This document shows, piece by piece, positions 25,809-34,631 of a stretch of 64,000 bases of DNA; the first letter of the stretch is position 1, and every line of letters starts with the position of its first letter. The position numbers were made by a program, and so were the translations under genes. Location of the stretch: positions 248,001-312,000 of the forward strand of contig NZ_KB891997.1 in the NCBI RefSeq assembly GCF_000373625.1, written 5' to 3'. The stretch is from Streptomyces sp. LaPpAH-108. Its GTDB lineage: Bacteria; Actinomycetota; Actinomycetes; Streptomycetales; Streptomycetaceae. Below the pieces are notes generated by a model. It saw nothing but the letters and a program-made list of their open reading frames with translations. It was not told where the DNA came from and did not search any database.

Positions 25809-26885
25809 TCAGGACCGCTTTCGCGCCCCGTCCTCGGGGCGGGTGGGCAGCGCGAGGTGGGCGAGGTCGCCCGGCGGCGGTGTGCGCACCGGCCACAGCG
25901 GAGCGGCCCCGCCGTCGGCCACGGCCGCGGGCGCGTCGGTGAGGTTCATGCGCTCGCGCAGCCGCCCGTAGAAGTCCATCGGCCCGAGCCGCACCACCCG
26001 CAGTCTGCGCGAGGCGGCGTACACCCCGATCCAGTCGCCGGGGTCGAGCACCCCGCGCACCTGGCCGTCGATGCTGACCGCCGCCGGGCCCGAGCGGTCC
26101 AGGACGCGCAGCGCGATCGGCTCGTCCGGGGCGGCCAGCACCGAGCGGTTGAACGCCATGTGCGGCGCGACCGGTGTGAACAGCAGCCCCTCCGCACGCG
26201 GTGAGACGACCGGACCCCCGGCCGCGAAGCTGTACGCCGTCGAGCCGGTCGGCGTCGCCACCATCAGCGCGTCGGCGGAGTACGAGGCGAGCAGCTGCCC
26301 GGCGATGTACACACCCACCGACACCTGGCGGTCCCGGGTCAGCCGCTCCACGACCACGTCGTTCAGCGCGGTGACGTTCAGCGCGACACCCCAGTCGTGG
26401 CTCTGCTCGCACTCCCCGCGCACCGGTGGCGGCGGCAGCAGCGGACCGCGCCCGTGGCCCACCAGCGGCTCCATGTGCCGGGGCACTTCGAGGCGGCAGG
26501 AGGCGCGCAGGGTGAGCAGCATCCGGCTCTCCACGTCGAACCGGTTCGCCCGTACGGCGTCCAGGGCGGCGCGCACCGCCGGTGCGGGCACCTCGGTCAG
26601 GAACCCGACGCGGCCGAGGTCGACCCCGAGGATCAGCGCGTCGTCCTCCGTCGCGAGTCGGGCACCGCGCAGGAAGGTGCCGTCGCCGCCCAGGGTGACG
26701 ATCAGATCGGGGTCATGGGCGGCGGCGACCTCCTCGCGGGCGCTGTGCCGCGTGCCGTCGCCCCACACGTCGATGTCGGCGCAGCCCACCTCGTGCTCGG
26801 CGCACCACTCGCGCACGGCCTCCGCCGCGGCCAGGGCCGCGGGCCGTCCCTCGTGGACGACCAGGCCGATCCGGTTCACCGTCAT
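25809..26885 (-). CDS. nadK: NAD kinase (ATP/polyphosphate NAD kinase family)
   Basis: A 358-residue NAD kinase. LGGDGTFLRGAR is the GGDGT catalytic motif (residues about 69-80), and ATPTGSTAYSFAAGGPVVSP is the conserved NAD-binding loop in the C-terminal beta domain. It phosphorylates NAD to NADP. A Pro/Gly-rich insertion (GRGPLLPPPPVRGEC) interrupts the middle of the protein, making it longer than the usual 290-320 residues. GAGG precedes ATG 26885. Streptomyces carry several NAD kinase genes; this one is not in the recN-linked context, so it is probably an auxiliary copy. Confidence 0.92.
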   Translation of the reverse strand: MTVNRIGLVVHEGRPAALAAAEAVREWCAEHEVGCADIDVWGDGTRHSAREEVAAAHDPDLIVTLGGDGTFLRGARLATEDDALILGVDLGRVGFLTEVPAPAVRAALDAVRANRFDVESRMLLTLRASCRLEVPRHMEPLVGHGRGPLLPPPPVRGECEQSHDWGVALNVTALNDVVVERLTRDRQVSVGVYIAGQLLASYSADALMVATPTGSTAYSFAAGGPVVSPRAEGLLFTPVAPHMAFNRSVLAAPDEPIALRVLDRSGPAAVSIDGQVRGVLDPGDWIGVYAASRRLRVVRLGPMDFYGRLRERMNLTDAPAAVADGGAAPLWPVRTPPPGDLAHLALPTRPEDGARKRS

Positions 26886-26985
26886 GTCCGTCGCCTCCCG
26901 GCCGCTCGCCCCGAGGGCCATCCTCGCCGGGAACGGGGACGGCTGCGCGGCGCGCCACGCCGCGCACGGTGGTCCCGGGGCAGGC

Positions 26986-27816
26986 TCAGCCCGCGACCGC
27001 CGCGCGGGCCGCGCGCTCCACCAGGGCGATGCCGTCCTGCATGGAGGTGTTGCCGTCCGAGAGGACCGCGACGAGGTAGCGGTGTCCGCCCTTGGTGATC
27101 CGGCCGACGCTGTTGACGTCCCACAGCCCAGTGGTGTTCCGCTGGAGCCAGCCGTTCTTCAGCGCACCGTGCGCACCGGCCGCCGACACGCCCCAGGACT
27201 GCTCGTCGGCGACGTTGCCCATCAGCGAGCGGATGTAGGCGCGGGACGTCTGGTCGAGCGGGGTGGCGGGGCCGGGGTCGAACACCGCGCGCAGCAGCCG
27301 GATCTGGTCCCTCGGCGTGGTGCGGGTCAGCCCCCAGCGGGGGCCCGAGCCGCCCTCGGTCTCGGTCAGCCCGAGCCGCTTGTTGGCCGCCTTCAGACCC
27401 GGGGCGAGTCCGATGCTCCGCCACAGGGCGTTCGCCGCCGCGTTGTCGCTGTGCTCGATCATCGCCTTCGCCCGGTCGCGCTCCACGGCGCTGAGGTTGC
27501 GCCCGGCGCCGTGGGCCTTCATCAGGGCCGCCGCGAGGATGTCCACCTTGACGATGCTGGCCGTGTCGAACGGGCCGCCGTCGCCGTGGACCTCGGGCCG
27601 GTGCTTCGGATCGTCCAGGTCGAGTACGGCGGCGGCGACGCGGGCCTTGCCCTGGGCGTGCACCGCCTTGGCGAAGTCCGAGCCGTGGCGGGGTGCGGCG
27701 GCGGCCGGGAGCGTGCCGGCCGTCACCAGCGCCGCCGTCAGCGCGGCGAGCGCGCCCGTGACCGTGGCGCGTCGCGTCCTTCGGGAGCGGGACAGATGCG
27801 TGAAGGGGTGGGGCAT
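26986..27816 (-). CDS. Secreted serine beta-lactamase-like hydrolase
   Basis: A 276-residue exported protein. Basic N-terminus and hydrophobic core end near PAAAAP, so Sec or Tat export is likely (SRSRRTRRATV is Tat-like but lacks a clean RRxFL). The mature part has the penicillin-recognising motifs SIVK, SDN (HSDNAAAN) and KNG (LKNGWLQ) in place of KTG, the variant frequent in actinobacterial class A-like proteins. The Glu of the omega loop is not evident. It may be a DD-peptidase-like or weak beta-lactamase activity at the wall. It is the second beta-lactamase-fold exported protein in the window, unrelated in detail to BlaL. Confidence 0.82.
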   Translation of the reverse strand: MPHPFTHLSRSRRTRRATVTGALAALTAALVTAGTLPAAAAPRHGSDFAKAVHAQGKARVAAAVLDLDDPKHRPEVHGDGGPFDTASIVKVDILAAALMKAHGAGRNLSAVERDRAKAMIEHSDNAAANALWRSIGLAPGLKAANKRLGLTETEGGSGPRWGLTRTTPRDQIRLLRAVFDPGPATPLDQTSRAYIRSLMGNVADEQSWGVSAAGAHGALKNGWLQRNTTGLWDVNSVGRITKGGHRYLVAVLSDGNTSMQDGIALVERAARAAVAG

Positions 27817-27873
27817 GGGAGCGGCCTTCGCGATGGGGGGTGGGGCGCGGTGCTGCGAACCTAAACAGAAAGG

Positions 27874-27912
27874 GCCGGGCCCCGACGTGACGGCTGCCAC
27901 GCCGGGGCCCGG
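27874..27912 (-). terminator. Terminator after the CAP-domain gene
   Basis: About 15-bp stem with one mismatch (arms 27874-27889 and 27898-27912) and a loop of about 8 nt, 45 nt past the stop of the minus-strand CAP gene. Confidence 0.75.
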
Positions 27913-27957
27913 TTCGCGCGAAATGTGACCAGGGCGACACGGCCCTGCCAGGGGGTC

Positions 27958-28938
27958 CTACTGGGCGGTGCCGAAGTCCTGGGTCCAGTAGCTGCCCGGC
28001 TGCGCGAGGCCGACGCCTATCTCCTTGTAGGAGCAGTTGAGGATGTTCTCCCGGTGGCCGGGGCTGGCCATCCAGCCCGCCATGACCTCGGCCGGGGTGG
28101 AGTAGCCGTACGCGACGTTCTCGCCGTACGCGTTCCACTGGTATCCGGCGGCGGTGATCCGGGCGCCCGGGTCGGAGCCGTCGGAGCCGGTGTGTGACAT
28201 GTTCTGGTGGGCGGCCATGTCGTCGCTGTGCGCCTGTGCGGCCTTGGTCAGCTCGGCGTTGACGGTCAGGGGGCTGCAACCCACCTTCGCGCGCTCGGCG
28301 TTGACCAGCTGCACGACCTGGGCGACGGCACCGGAGGCGGTGGCGGCCGGGGCCGGGGTGGCCGGGGCCGGGGTCGCGGCGGCGGTCGTCCGCACCGGCT
28401 TCGGGGCGGGCTTCGGCGCGTGCCCGGTCGCCGTCTTCGCGGCCGACTCCACGGCGGTCTTCACGGCGGCCGGGGTGGCGGACTTCGGGGCGGCGGGCGC
28501 GGACTTGGTGGCCGCCGGAGCGGCCTTCTTCGCCGGTGCCGTGGCGGGGGCGGAGGCGGTGGCCTTCGGGCGGGGCGCCGCGCCGTGGGTGCGGGCGGGA
28601 GCGGTGCGACGGTGCTCGGTGGGCTCTGCGTGCTCCGTGTGCTCGCGGTGCTCGCGGGCGGAGGGCGTCGCGGCCGGGGTCTCGGGCGCCGTCGTGGTGG
28701 GGGCCGGGCTGCCGCGGTGGCCCTCGGGACGGGTGTGGTTCCAGCTCCGCGTGATCTGGTCCGCCGTGTCCTGTCCCTGCTCCCACGCGGTCCGGGACGA
28801 TGCCGATCCGGCCTGCGACCCCGTGTCGTCGCCCCACTTGACGCAGGCCATGGCGGCGGAGGGCACACCCACCGCGCCGACGGCGACGGCGGCGACCACC
28901 ATCCGCCGGTACTGCTGCTGCTTGCGGTGCTTTGCCAT
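27958..28938 (-). CDS. Secreted CAP (SCP/PR-1) domain protein with long Ala/Pro/Lys linker
   Basis: A 326-residue exported protein. ATG 28938 (MAKHRKQQQ) has GAGG upstream and gives a signal sequence ending near AMACV; ATG 28956 is an alternative start. Residues 60-205 are a low-complexity Ala/Pro/Thr/Lys linker that could span the cell wall. The C-terminal 120 residues are a CAP domain: VVQLVNAERAKVGCSPL, AHSDDMAAHQNMSHTGSDG, GENVAYGY, GWMASPGHRENILN, YWTQDFG. Bacterial CAP proteins are often found with spore and wall processes but have no agreed activity. The conserved His/Glu cavity residues are present. Confidence 0.93.
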   Translation of the reverse strand: MAKHRKQQQYRRMVVAAVAVGAVGVPSAAMACVKWGDDTGSQAGSASSRTAWEQGQDTADQITRSWNHTRPEGHRGSPAPTTTAPETPAATPSAREHREHTEHAEPTEHRRTAPARTHGAAPRPKATASAPATAPAKKAAPAATKSAPAAPKSATPAAVKTAVESAAKTATGHAPKPAPKPVRTTAAATPAPATPAPAATASGAVAQVVQLVNAERAKVGCSPLTVNAELTKAAQAHSDDMAAHQNMSHTGSDGSDPGARITAAGYQWNAYGENVAYGYSTPAEVMAGWMASPGHRENILNCSYKEIGVGLAQPGSYWTQDFGTAQ

Positions 28939-29337
28939 GCGTGACCTCACTGCCATTGCGCGGACTTCGTCTTCCCAACTGCGAAGACGCTCTGCGAGAC
29001 GCCATTCTTAGGAGGCGTTCACAGCGTGCGCAAAGAGCGGGTCGTACTACTCCGCTTCGTAGGACAGAAGCGGTCTGCGTGTACAGGCAGGGGTGGACCG
29101 ACCCGTCGTCAGGGGGTCGGTCCACCCCTGCCGTGTCGTCAGAAACCCTGTGCGTTCGCAAAAACGAGAGACGGTGTCGAGTGAAGATCACCCCATGCGG
29201 TCAGGAATGATCCACATCCACCCCAAGACGGACAAACCCCATTTGTCATCGGGGTGCCATCTACTAAGCGGCCCGGGTAGGTCACGGGAACGCTGTGACC
29301 GACGTCACGGAACCGTGTCCGATTTCGCCCGGTCGTC
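28939..29337. other. Intergenic region between CAP gene and XRE regulator gene
   Basis: 399 bases without a supported gene. It contains a large hairpin at 29086-29132 and presumably the CAP promoter on the minus strand near 28960-29040. Nothing else was recognised; a c-di-AMP (ydaO) riboswitch, common before Streptomyces wall hydrolase genes, was looked for and not seen. Confidence 0.5.
29086..29132. terminator. 19-bp perfect hairpin
   Basis: Arms 29086-29104 (starting GGCAGGGGTGGACC) and 29114-29132 are exact reverse complements, with a 9-nt loop. It is 206 nt beyond the stop of the leftward XRE regulator gene and 148 nt before the CAP start, so it probably insulates the two. It could end an unannotated RNA. 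Confidence 0.6.
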
Positions 29338-30180
29338 TCAGCCGGAGACCGCCACGCGCCCGGCCGCCAGCAGCCGCAGTGCCGCCTCGGACGGTGAACC
29401 CGGCTCGGCGGTGTAGATGACGACGCGCTGGTCCCGGTCGGGCAGATGGAGGGTGTCGCAGTTGACGGTCACCGGGCCGACCGCCGGGTGGCGGAAGGTC
29501 TTGGTCAGGGTGCGGCTGGCCGCCACGTCGTGCGCGGCCCACAGCCGGGCGAACTCCGCGCTCCCGGCGAGGAGTTCGTCGACCAGCGCGGTCACCTCGG
29601 GGGAATCGGGGTAGCGCCCCGACGCGGCGCGGAGTTCCCGGACGGAGGAGCGCGTGAACTCGTCCGCGTCGGACACGCCGTACAACCGCCCTTCCTTCGG
29701 GCCCGGTCCGAGGAAGGCGCGCCGTACGAGGTTGCGCTCGGGCGGGGGGACGGCGGAGAAGTCCTCCATCAGGGCGGCCGTCAACTCGTTCCAGGCAAGC
29801 ACCTCGTAGGTCGCCGAGGTCACGAACGCGGCCGAGCCGGGGAGCCGTTGGATCAGGTCGAGGATGCTCGGCGGCACCTCGCGCGAGGGTCCGGGCGGCG
29901 GACCCGGGGGCGTGCCCGCGAGATGGTGGAGGTGGTCGCGCTCGGCGTCCGACAGGCGCAGCGCCCGCGCCAGACCCGCCAGCACCTCGCGCGAGGGGCG
30001 TGGGGCCCGGGCCTGTTCCAGCCGCGTGTAGTACTCCGTGGAGATGAACGCCAGCTCGGCCACCTCCTCGCGCCGCAGCCCCGGCGTCCGCCGCCGCGCC
30101 CCGGCGGGCAGCCCCACCTCGGCGGGCCCGATCCGCTCACGCCTGCTGCGCAGGAACCCGGCCAGTTGTCCTCTGTCCAC
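29338..30180 (-). CDS. XRE/MmyB-like helix-turn-helix regulator
   Basis: A 280-residue regulator started at GTG 30180 (VDRGQLAGFLRSRRERIGP). Residues 1-75 are a helix-turn-helix of the XRE type with the typical RRRTPGLRREEVAELAFIS and YYTRLEQARAPRPS. The remaining 200 residues are the MmyB-like ligand-binding domain (NELTAALMEDF, ERNLVRRAFLGP, LWAAHDVA, FRHPAVGPVTVNCDTL). Members of this large actinobacterial group sit divergent from short-chain dehydrogenases, as here, and control them. The ligand is unknown. The palindrome at 30236-30256 is the likely operator. Confidence 0.9.
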   Translation of the reverse strand: MDRGQLAGFLRSRRERIGPAEVGLPAGARRRTPGLRREEVAELAFISTEYYTRLEQARAPRPSREVLAGLARALRLSDAERDHLHHLAGTPPGPPPGPSREVPPSILDLIQRLPGSAAFVTSATYEVLAWNELTAALMEDFSAVPPPERNLVRRAFLGPGPKEGRLYGVSDADEFTRSSVRELRAASGRYPDSPEVTALVDELLAGSAEFARLWAAHDVAASRTLTKTFRHPAVGPVTVNCDTLHLPDRDQRVVIYTAEPGSPSEAALRLLAAGRVAVSG

Positions 30181-30235
30181 GCCGTCCAGTATTCCGCCGC
30201 CGGGCCGCGAGCGGCGAGGGCCGGACGGCATCCAG

Positions 30236-30256
30236 CCAGGTACCGGCGATACCTGG
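30236..30256. promoter_or_regulatory. Inverted repeat operator between XRE regulator and SDR gene
   Basis: CCAGGTA-N7-TACCTGG, perfect 7-bp arms at 30236-30242 and 30250-30256, midway in the 109-bp divergent intergenic region. Confidence 0.65.
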
Positions 30257-30289
30257 ATGCGCGTGCGGCGACGGCGCAGGCTCGACGGC

Positions 30290-31072
30290 ATGAACGACAC
30301 CACCACCACGTCCCTCGGCCTGCTGGCCGGCAAGGTCGCCCTCGTCACCGGGGCCGGACGCGGGATCGGCGCGGCGGCGGCCCGGCTGTTCGCCCGCGAG
30401 GGCGCCCGGGTCCTGCTCGCCGCCCGCACCGAGGACCAGCTGAAGACGGTGACCGACGAGATCACGGCCGACGGCGGCACGGCCGCGTACGCCGAGTGCG
30501 ACCTGGCCGACGCCGACTCGGTACGCGCCGCCGTGGAACAGGCCGTCGACCGCTACGGCCGCCTGGACGTCGCCTTCAACAACGGCGCGTCCGGCCAGCG
30601 GCCCGGCCCGCTGGACCAGACCCCCGAGGCCGACTTCGACCGGCTCTACGCCGTCAACCTCAAGGGCCAGTGGCTCGCCATGGCCGCCGAGGTGGCCGCC
30701 ATCCGGGCCACCGCCGGGAGCGGCGCCCTCGTCAACACCTCCTCCGTCGGCAGCCACGGCGCCAACCCCGAACTGCCCGTCTACGGCGCGATGAAGCGCG
30801 CCCTGAACAGCCTCACCGAGTCGGCCGCCGTCACCTACGGACCCGAGGGCATCCGCGTCAACGCCATCGCCCCCGGCGGCACCCGCACCGAGATGATCCG
30901 GGAGTGGGAGGCCGAGTCACCGGGCCTGCTGGAGCGGATCACGGCACACACCCCGCTGGGCCGCATGGCCGAACCCGAGGAGATCGCGCAGGCCGCGGCC
31001 TGGCTGCTCAGCGACCGGGCGTCGTACGTCAACGGCACGCTCCTGCGGGTCGACGGGGGCGCACGGCTCTGA
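30290..31072 (+). CDS. Short-chain dehydrogenase/reductase
   Basis: A 260-residue classical SDR: TGAGRGIG coenzyme motif near residue 20, AARTEDQ after beta-2, NNGASG, catalytic Ser in NTSSVGS and the YxxxK pair in YGAMKRA. It oxidises or reduces an alcohol/ketone with NAD(P); the substrate is unspecified. The start ATG 30290 has only a weak ribosome site. It diverges from the XRE regulator and is followed 41 nt later by an MFS exporter, so the three may form a small detoxification unit. Confidence 0.92.
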   Translation: MNDTTTTSLGLLAGKVALVTGAGRGIGAAAARLFAREGARVLLAARTEDQLKTVTDEITADGGTAAYAECDLADADSVRAAVEQAVDRYGRLDVAFNNGASGQRPGPLDQTPEADFDRLYAVNLKGQWLAMAAEVAAIRATAGSGALVNTSSVGSHGANPELPVYGAMKRALNSLTESAAVTYGPEGIRVNAIAPGGTRTEMIREWEAESPGLLERITAHTPLGRMAEPEEIAQAAAWLLSDRASYVNGTLLRVDGGARL

Positions 31073-31113
31073 CCGCGGTGGGGCCGGGGGCCCGGCCGTG
31101 CCTATGGTGGAGC

Positions 31114-32319
31114 GTGATCGACTCCGACCCGGGGCCCGCTCGGCGGCGTCGGCGGCCGGGCTATGTGGCCGCCGCGGGCGTCTTCGCCGTGGGCATGATG
31201 GGCACCACGCTCCCCACCCCGCTGTACGGGATCTACCGGCAGCAGATCGGGTTCTCCGAGCTGATCGTCACGGTGGTGTTCGCCGTCTACGCCGTCGGCG
31301 TCATCACCGCGCTGCTCGTCGCGGGCGGCGCCTCCGACGTCCTGGGCCGCCGCCCGGTGCTGGGCTGCGCCCTGGGGCTCTCGGCGCTCAGCGCGGTCTG
31401 CTTCCTCTTCGAAGAGGGGCTGCCGCTGCTCTACGTCGGCCGGGTGCTGTCCGGCTTCTCGGCGGGGCTGCTCAGCGGCACGGGCACGGCGGCCGTCCTC
31501 GATCTGGCACCGGCCGGGCGGCGGGGCCGCGCCGCGCTCGCGGCCACGGCGGCCAACATGGGCGGCCTGGGCCTCGGCCCGCTGCTCTCCGGCTTCCTCG
31601 CGCAGTACGCGCCCCGCCCGCTGAGCCTGCCGTTCCTCGTACACCTGGGGCTGCTGGCGGTCGCCGCCACCGTCACCGCCCTGCTCCCCGAGACGGTCCA
31701 TCACGCGGGGCGGCGCCCACCGCTGCGCCCCCAGGGCATGACGATCCCGCCGCAGGTGCGCGGGGTGTTCGGGCCGAGCGCGCTGGCCGCGTTCGCGGGA
31801 TTCTCCCTGCTCGGCCTCTTCACGGCGGTCGCGCCCGCCTTCCTCACCGAGACGCTGGGCGAGCACAACCTCGCCGTGACCGGCGCCGTCGTCTTCTGCG
31901 TGTTCTGCGCCTCCACCGTCGGCCAGGTCCTCATGGGACGCCTCGGCCCGCGCGCCGCGCTCCCGACGGGCTGCGCGGTGCTCGCCGCGGGCCTGGTGCT
32001 GGTCGGCGTCTCCCTGCTGACCGCGTCGCTGCCGGTACTCCTCGCCGGGGCGGTGGCGGGCGGGATCGGGCAGGGCATGGCCTTCCGCGCGGGGCTCACG
32101 GCGGTCGGCGCGGCAGCACCCCCGGACCACCGGGGCGCCACCATCTCGGCCTTCTTCGTCGTGGCCTACCTGGGCATCTCCCTGCCCGTCGTCGGCGTGG
32201 GCGCCCTCGCCGTGGCACTCGACGTGCGCGAGGCGGGCATCGTGTTCACGGCGTGCGCCATCGTGCTGGTCGCGGCGGTGGGCTTCCGGGTGGGACACCG
32301 GCCGCCGGAGGCGCTGTGA
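31114..32319 (+). CDS. MFS transporter
   Basis: A 401-residue, twelve-helix major facilitator protein started at GTG 31114 behind GGTGGAG. Motif A-like ASDVLGRRPVLG lies between helices 2 and 3, and the second half repeats the pattern (GRLGPRAALP). GTGTAAVLDLAPAGRRGRAA after helix 4 is typical of small-molecule efflux members. It probably exports a compound related to the neighbouring SDR substrate; this is inference from the operon only. Confidence 0.85.
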   Translation: MIDSDPGPARRRRRPGYVAAAGVFAVGMMGTTLPTPLYGIYRQQIGFSELIVTVVFAVYAVGVITALLVAGGASDVLGRRPVLGCALGLSALSAVCFLFEEGLPLLYVGRVLSGFSAGLLSGTGTAAVLDLAPAGRRGRAALAATAANMGGLGLGPLLSGFLAQYAPRPLSLPFLVHLGLLAVAATVTALLPETVHHAGRRPPLRPQGMTIPPQVRGVFGPSALAAFAGFSLLGLFTAVAPAFLTETLGEHNLAVTGAVVFCVFCASTVGQVLMGRLGPRAALPTGCAVLAAGLVLVGVSLLTASLPVLLAGAVAGGIGQGMAFRAGLTAVGAAAPPDHRGATISAFFVVAYLGISLPVVGVGALAVALDVREAGIVFTACAIVLVAAVGFRVGHRPPEAL

Positions 32320-32341
32320 CGGCCCCCTCGGCGGGGTGCGC

Positions 32342-33022
32342 TCAGACCCGCTGACCCTCCGGCACCCGTACCGTCGTCGTCACCCGCGCCTGGCTCGGCC
32401 CGCGCGGTGTCGAGCCGAAGCCGAAGAGCACCGGCGGTACGACGGGGCCCACGGCTCCGAGGTCGCGCCCCTCGTACACGGCCGTCGCGGCGGTGACCCG
32501 GCGCAGATCACGGGCGCCGTACCACTCGTACCGGCCGCCGCCCGCCGAGCCTCGGGTGCGCAGGCCCAGCAGCCGGGCGAACGGGTCGAAGACGGTGGCG
32601 CACGCGGTGCTCGCCGCCACGCGTCCCGGCACCGCCCGCAGCAGCAGCCCCAGCGGGCCGCGCCGTCCGACCGTGAAGCGCAGGGTGAGCAGCGCACCGG
32701 CGTCCACGCTCCAGTGGGTGCCGTCGGTCCGTACCCCTACGGGGACGACCCTGACCTCGTCGAAGCCGTACGTCCCGGCGATGAAGTCCGCCGTCCGGCG
32801 GGTCGGGGCCAGCAGCACGCGGTGGCCCTCGGCGGTCTCCAGCATCACGTCGCTGAACGGGCCGAAGGGCGAGCGCGGCCAGTGGCCCAGGACCAGCCGG
32901 GTGCCGGAGGCCGTGCCGATGCCGGTGATCCAGCCGTCGAAGCGCAGCAGGGCGGGCCGCCCGGGGACGCCGGGGACCTCGTGCGGGGCGGGACGCGCCT
33001 GTTCCGGTCCGGGTGACACCAT
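32342..33022 (-). CDS. Conserved hypothetical protein (226 aa)
   Basis: Not recognised as a known domain. ATG 33022 has a GGGGAG site upstream. The product is soluble: LRFDGWITGIGTASGTRLVLGHW near the start, SPFGPFSDVMLETAEGHRVLLAP in the middle (a pattern seen in Streptomyces hypothetical proteins of this size) and a C-terminal ARVTTTVRVPEGQRV. No signal peptide or membrane helix. It converges on the MFS gene and precedes nothing on its own strand, while glpD ends 37 nt upstream on the same strand, so it may be the last gene of the TetR-glpD operon. Confidence 0.7.
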   Translation of the reverse strand: MVSPGPEQARPAPHEVPGVPGRPALLRFDGWITGIGTASGTRLVLGHWPRSPFGPFSDVMLETAEGHRVLLAPTRRTADFIAGTYGFDEVRVVPVGVRTDGTHWSVDAGALLTLRFTVGRRGPLGLLLRAVPGRVAASTACATVFDPFARLLGLRTRGSAGGGRYEWYGARDLRRVTAATAVYEGRDLGAVGPVVPPVLFGFGSTPRGPSQARVTTTVRVPEGQRV

Positions 33023-33059
33023 CCGCCCCGACTCCCCTCGGACCCCTACGGCGAAACCC

Positions 33060-34631
33060 CTACCCCCGCGCCAGCATCTCCCGTGCCGTCTCCAGCGCCT
33101 CGGCCCGGTCGTGCGGGACGACACCGATCCGGGTGCGCCGGTCGAGGAGGTCGGAGGGCACGAGGGCGGCCTCGTGCCGTACCGCCCACAGGAGTTCGGC
33201 GCGGGTGACCGGATGGCCGGGTATCACCGGCTCGGCCAGGCTCCGGTCCCGCTCGGCCAGCGCGTGCACCGCCGCCGCCTCGGTGCCGTAGCGGCGGACC
33301 AGCCGGGTGGGCGCGGGCAGGCGGCGCAGGGCGGCCGGTTCGGCGGCGCCCACCAGGGGGAGCGCGGCGGTGGGGGAGGGGCCCGCCGGGAGCCGGTGGG
33401 CGGCGACGGCGGCGTCCACGGCGTCCTCGGCCATACGGCGGTACGTCGTCAGCTTGCCGCCCACCACCGTGACCACCCCCTCGCCGGAGGTGAGCACGGC
33501 GTGTCTGCGCGAGATGTCGGAGGTGCGCTCCCCGGCAGAGCCGGGCGCCGAGGTGTCCAGGAGGGGGCGCAGTCCGGCGAAGGCGCCGTCCACCTCGTCC
33601 CGGCGCACCGGTGTGTCCAGCACGGAGCCGAGCACGTCCAGGAGGAAGCCGATGTCGGTCTCCGGCACGTCGGGCTCGTCGGGGATCTCGCCCTCCACCG
33701 GCTCGTCGGTGAGTCCGACGTAGGTACGGCCGTCGCCCTGCGGGAGGACCAGCACGAAGCGGTTGGTCTCGCCGGGGACCGGGATGTGCAGCCCGGCCGG
33801 CAGGGCGCCCAGCCGCCGTGAGCGCAGGACCAGGTGGGTGCCCCGGGAGGGGCGCACGCGCAGCCCTTCGACCAGGCCGCCCGCCCACACGCCGGTCGCG
33901 TTGACGACGGCCCGCGCCCTGATCTCCCCTTCCTCGCCGGTGAGTTCGTCGCGGAACCGGGCGCCCCCGGCGTCCAGACGCAGCGCGCGGACCCGGGTGA
34001 GGACCCGGGCGCCGTGCGCGGCGGCGGTACGGGCGAGCGCGGTGACCAGCCGGGCGTCGTCGGTCACCTTGCCGTCCCAGGAGAGCAGCCCGCCGCGCAG
34101 TCCCTCGGCGCGCACCGCCGGGGCCAGCAGCCGGGCCTCCGCCGCAGCCAGCCGACGTGGCACGGGCAGCACTTGGCGCGGGGTGCGGGCGGCCAGGCGC
34201 AGCATGTCACCGGCGCGGAACCCGGCCCAGGCCAGCGACGCCTGGCCGCGCGAGACCAGCGGGGTCAGCGGCAGCACGAAGGGCTGCGCGGCCACCAGAT
34301 GCGGTGCCGTGCGGGTCATCAGCACCCCGCGCTCCACCGCGCTCTCGTGCGCCACGTCGAACTGCCCGGCGGCCAGATAGCGCAGCCCGCCGTGGATCAG
34401 CTTGGAACTCCAGCGGGAGGTGCCGAAGGCCAGGTCGTGCGCGTCGATCGCGACCACGCTCAGCCCGCGCGAAGCCGCGTCCAGGGCGACCCCGGCGCCC
34501 GTCGCGCCGAGCCCGACCACCAGCAGGTCGGCCGTCGATCCGTCGGCGGCCGAGGCGAGTTCGCGGGTGCGCCGGGTGGCGTCGAGGGACGATCCCGGTG
34601 CGGCCCCGGCGGAGGCGTCCGTAGGGCTCAT
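33060..34631 (-). CDS. glpD: Aerobic glycerol-3-phosphate dehydrogenase
   Basis: A 523-residue FAD-dependent glycerol-3-phosphate dehydrogenase. VVGLGATGAGVALDAASRGL is the dinucleotide-binding loop, followed by GTSRWSSKLIHGGLRYLA, the GlpD signature, and VNATGVWAGGL. The C-terminal regulatory domain is present (LLWAVRHEAALVPSDLLDRRTRIG). It oxidises glycerol 3-phosphate to dihydroxyacetone phosphate, passing electrons to quinone at the membrane. Its ATG overlaps the TetR stop (ATGA), so expression is coupled. Streptomyces have a glpFKD operon elsewhere; this copy is not with glpF or glpK and may serve lipid rather than glycerol metabolism. Confidence 0.95.
   Translation of the reverse strand: MSPTDASAGAAPGSSLDATRRTRELASAADGSTADLLVVGLGATGAGVALDAASRGLSVVAIDAHDLAFGTSRWSSKLIHGGLRYLAAGQFDVAHESAVERGVLMTRTAPHLVAAQPFVLPLTPLVSRGQASLAWAGFRAGDMLRLAARTPRQVLPVPRRLAAAEARLLAPAVRAEGLRGGLLSWDGKVTDDARLVTALARTAAAHGARVLTRVRALRLDAGGARFRDELTGEEGEIRARAVVNATGVWAGGLVEGLRVRPSRGTHLVLRSRRLGALPAGLHIPVPGETNRFVLVLPQGDGRTYVGLTDEPVEGEIPDEPDVPETDIGFLLDVLGSVLDTPVRRDEVDGAFAGLRPLLDTSAPGSAGERTSDISRRHAVLTSGEGVVTVVGGKLTTYRRMAEDAVDAAVAAHRLPAGPSPTAALPLVGAAEPAALRRLPAPTRLVRRYGTEAAAVHALAERDRSLAEPVIPGHPVTRAELLWAVRHEAALVPSDLLDRRTRIGVVPHDRAEALETAREMLARG

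Noticed and set aside
26882-29191. Long minus-strand frame crossing the beta-lactamase-like and CAP genes
   Set aside because: It overlaps two well-supported genes in another frame, runs through their signal peptides and stop codons, and is Arg/Pro/Gly-rich.
29446-31113. Upstream extension of the MFS gene frame
   Set aside because: The frame stays open through the antisense XRE gene and the SDR gene, but transporter similarity begins only at GTG 31114.
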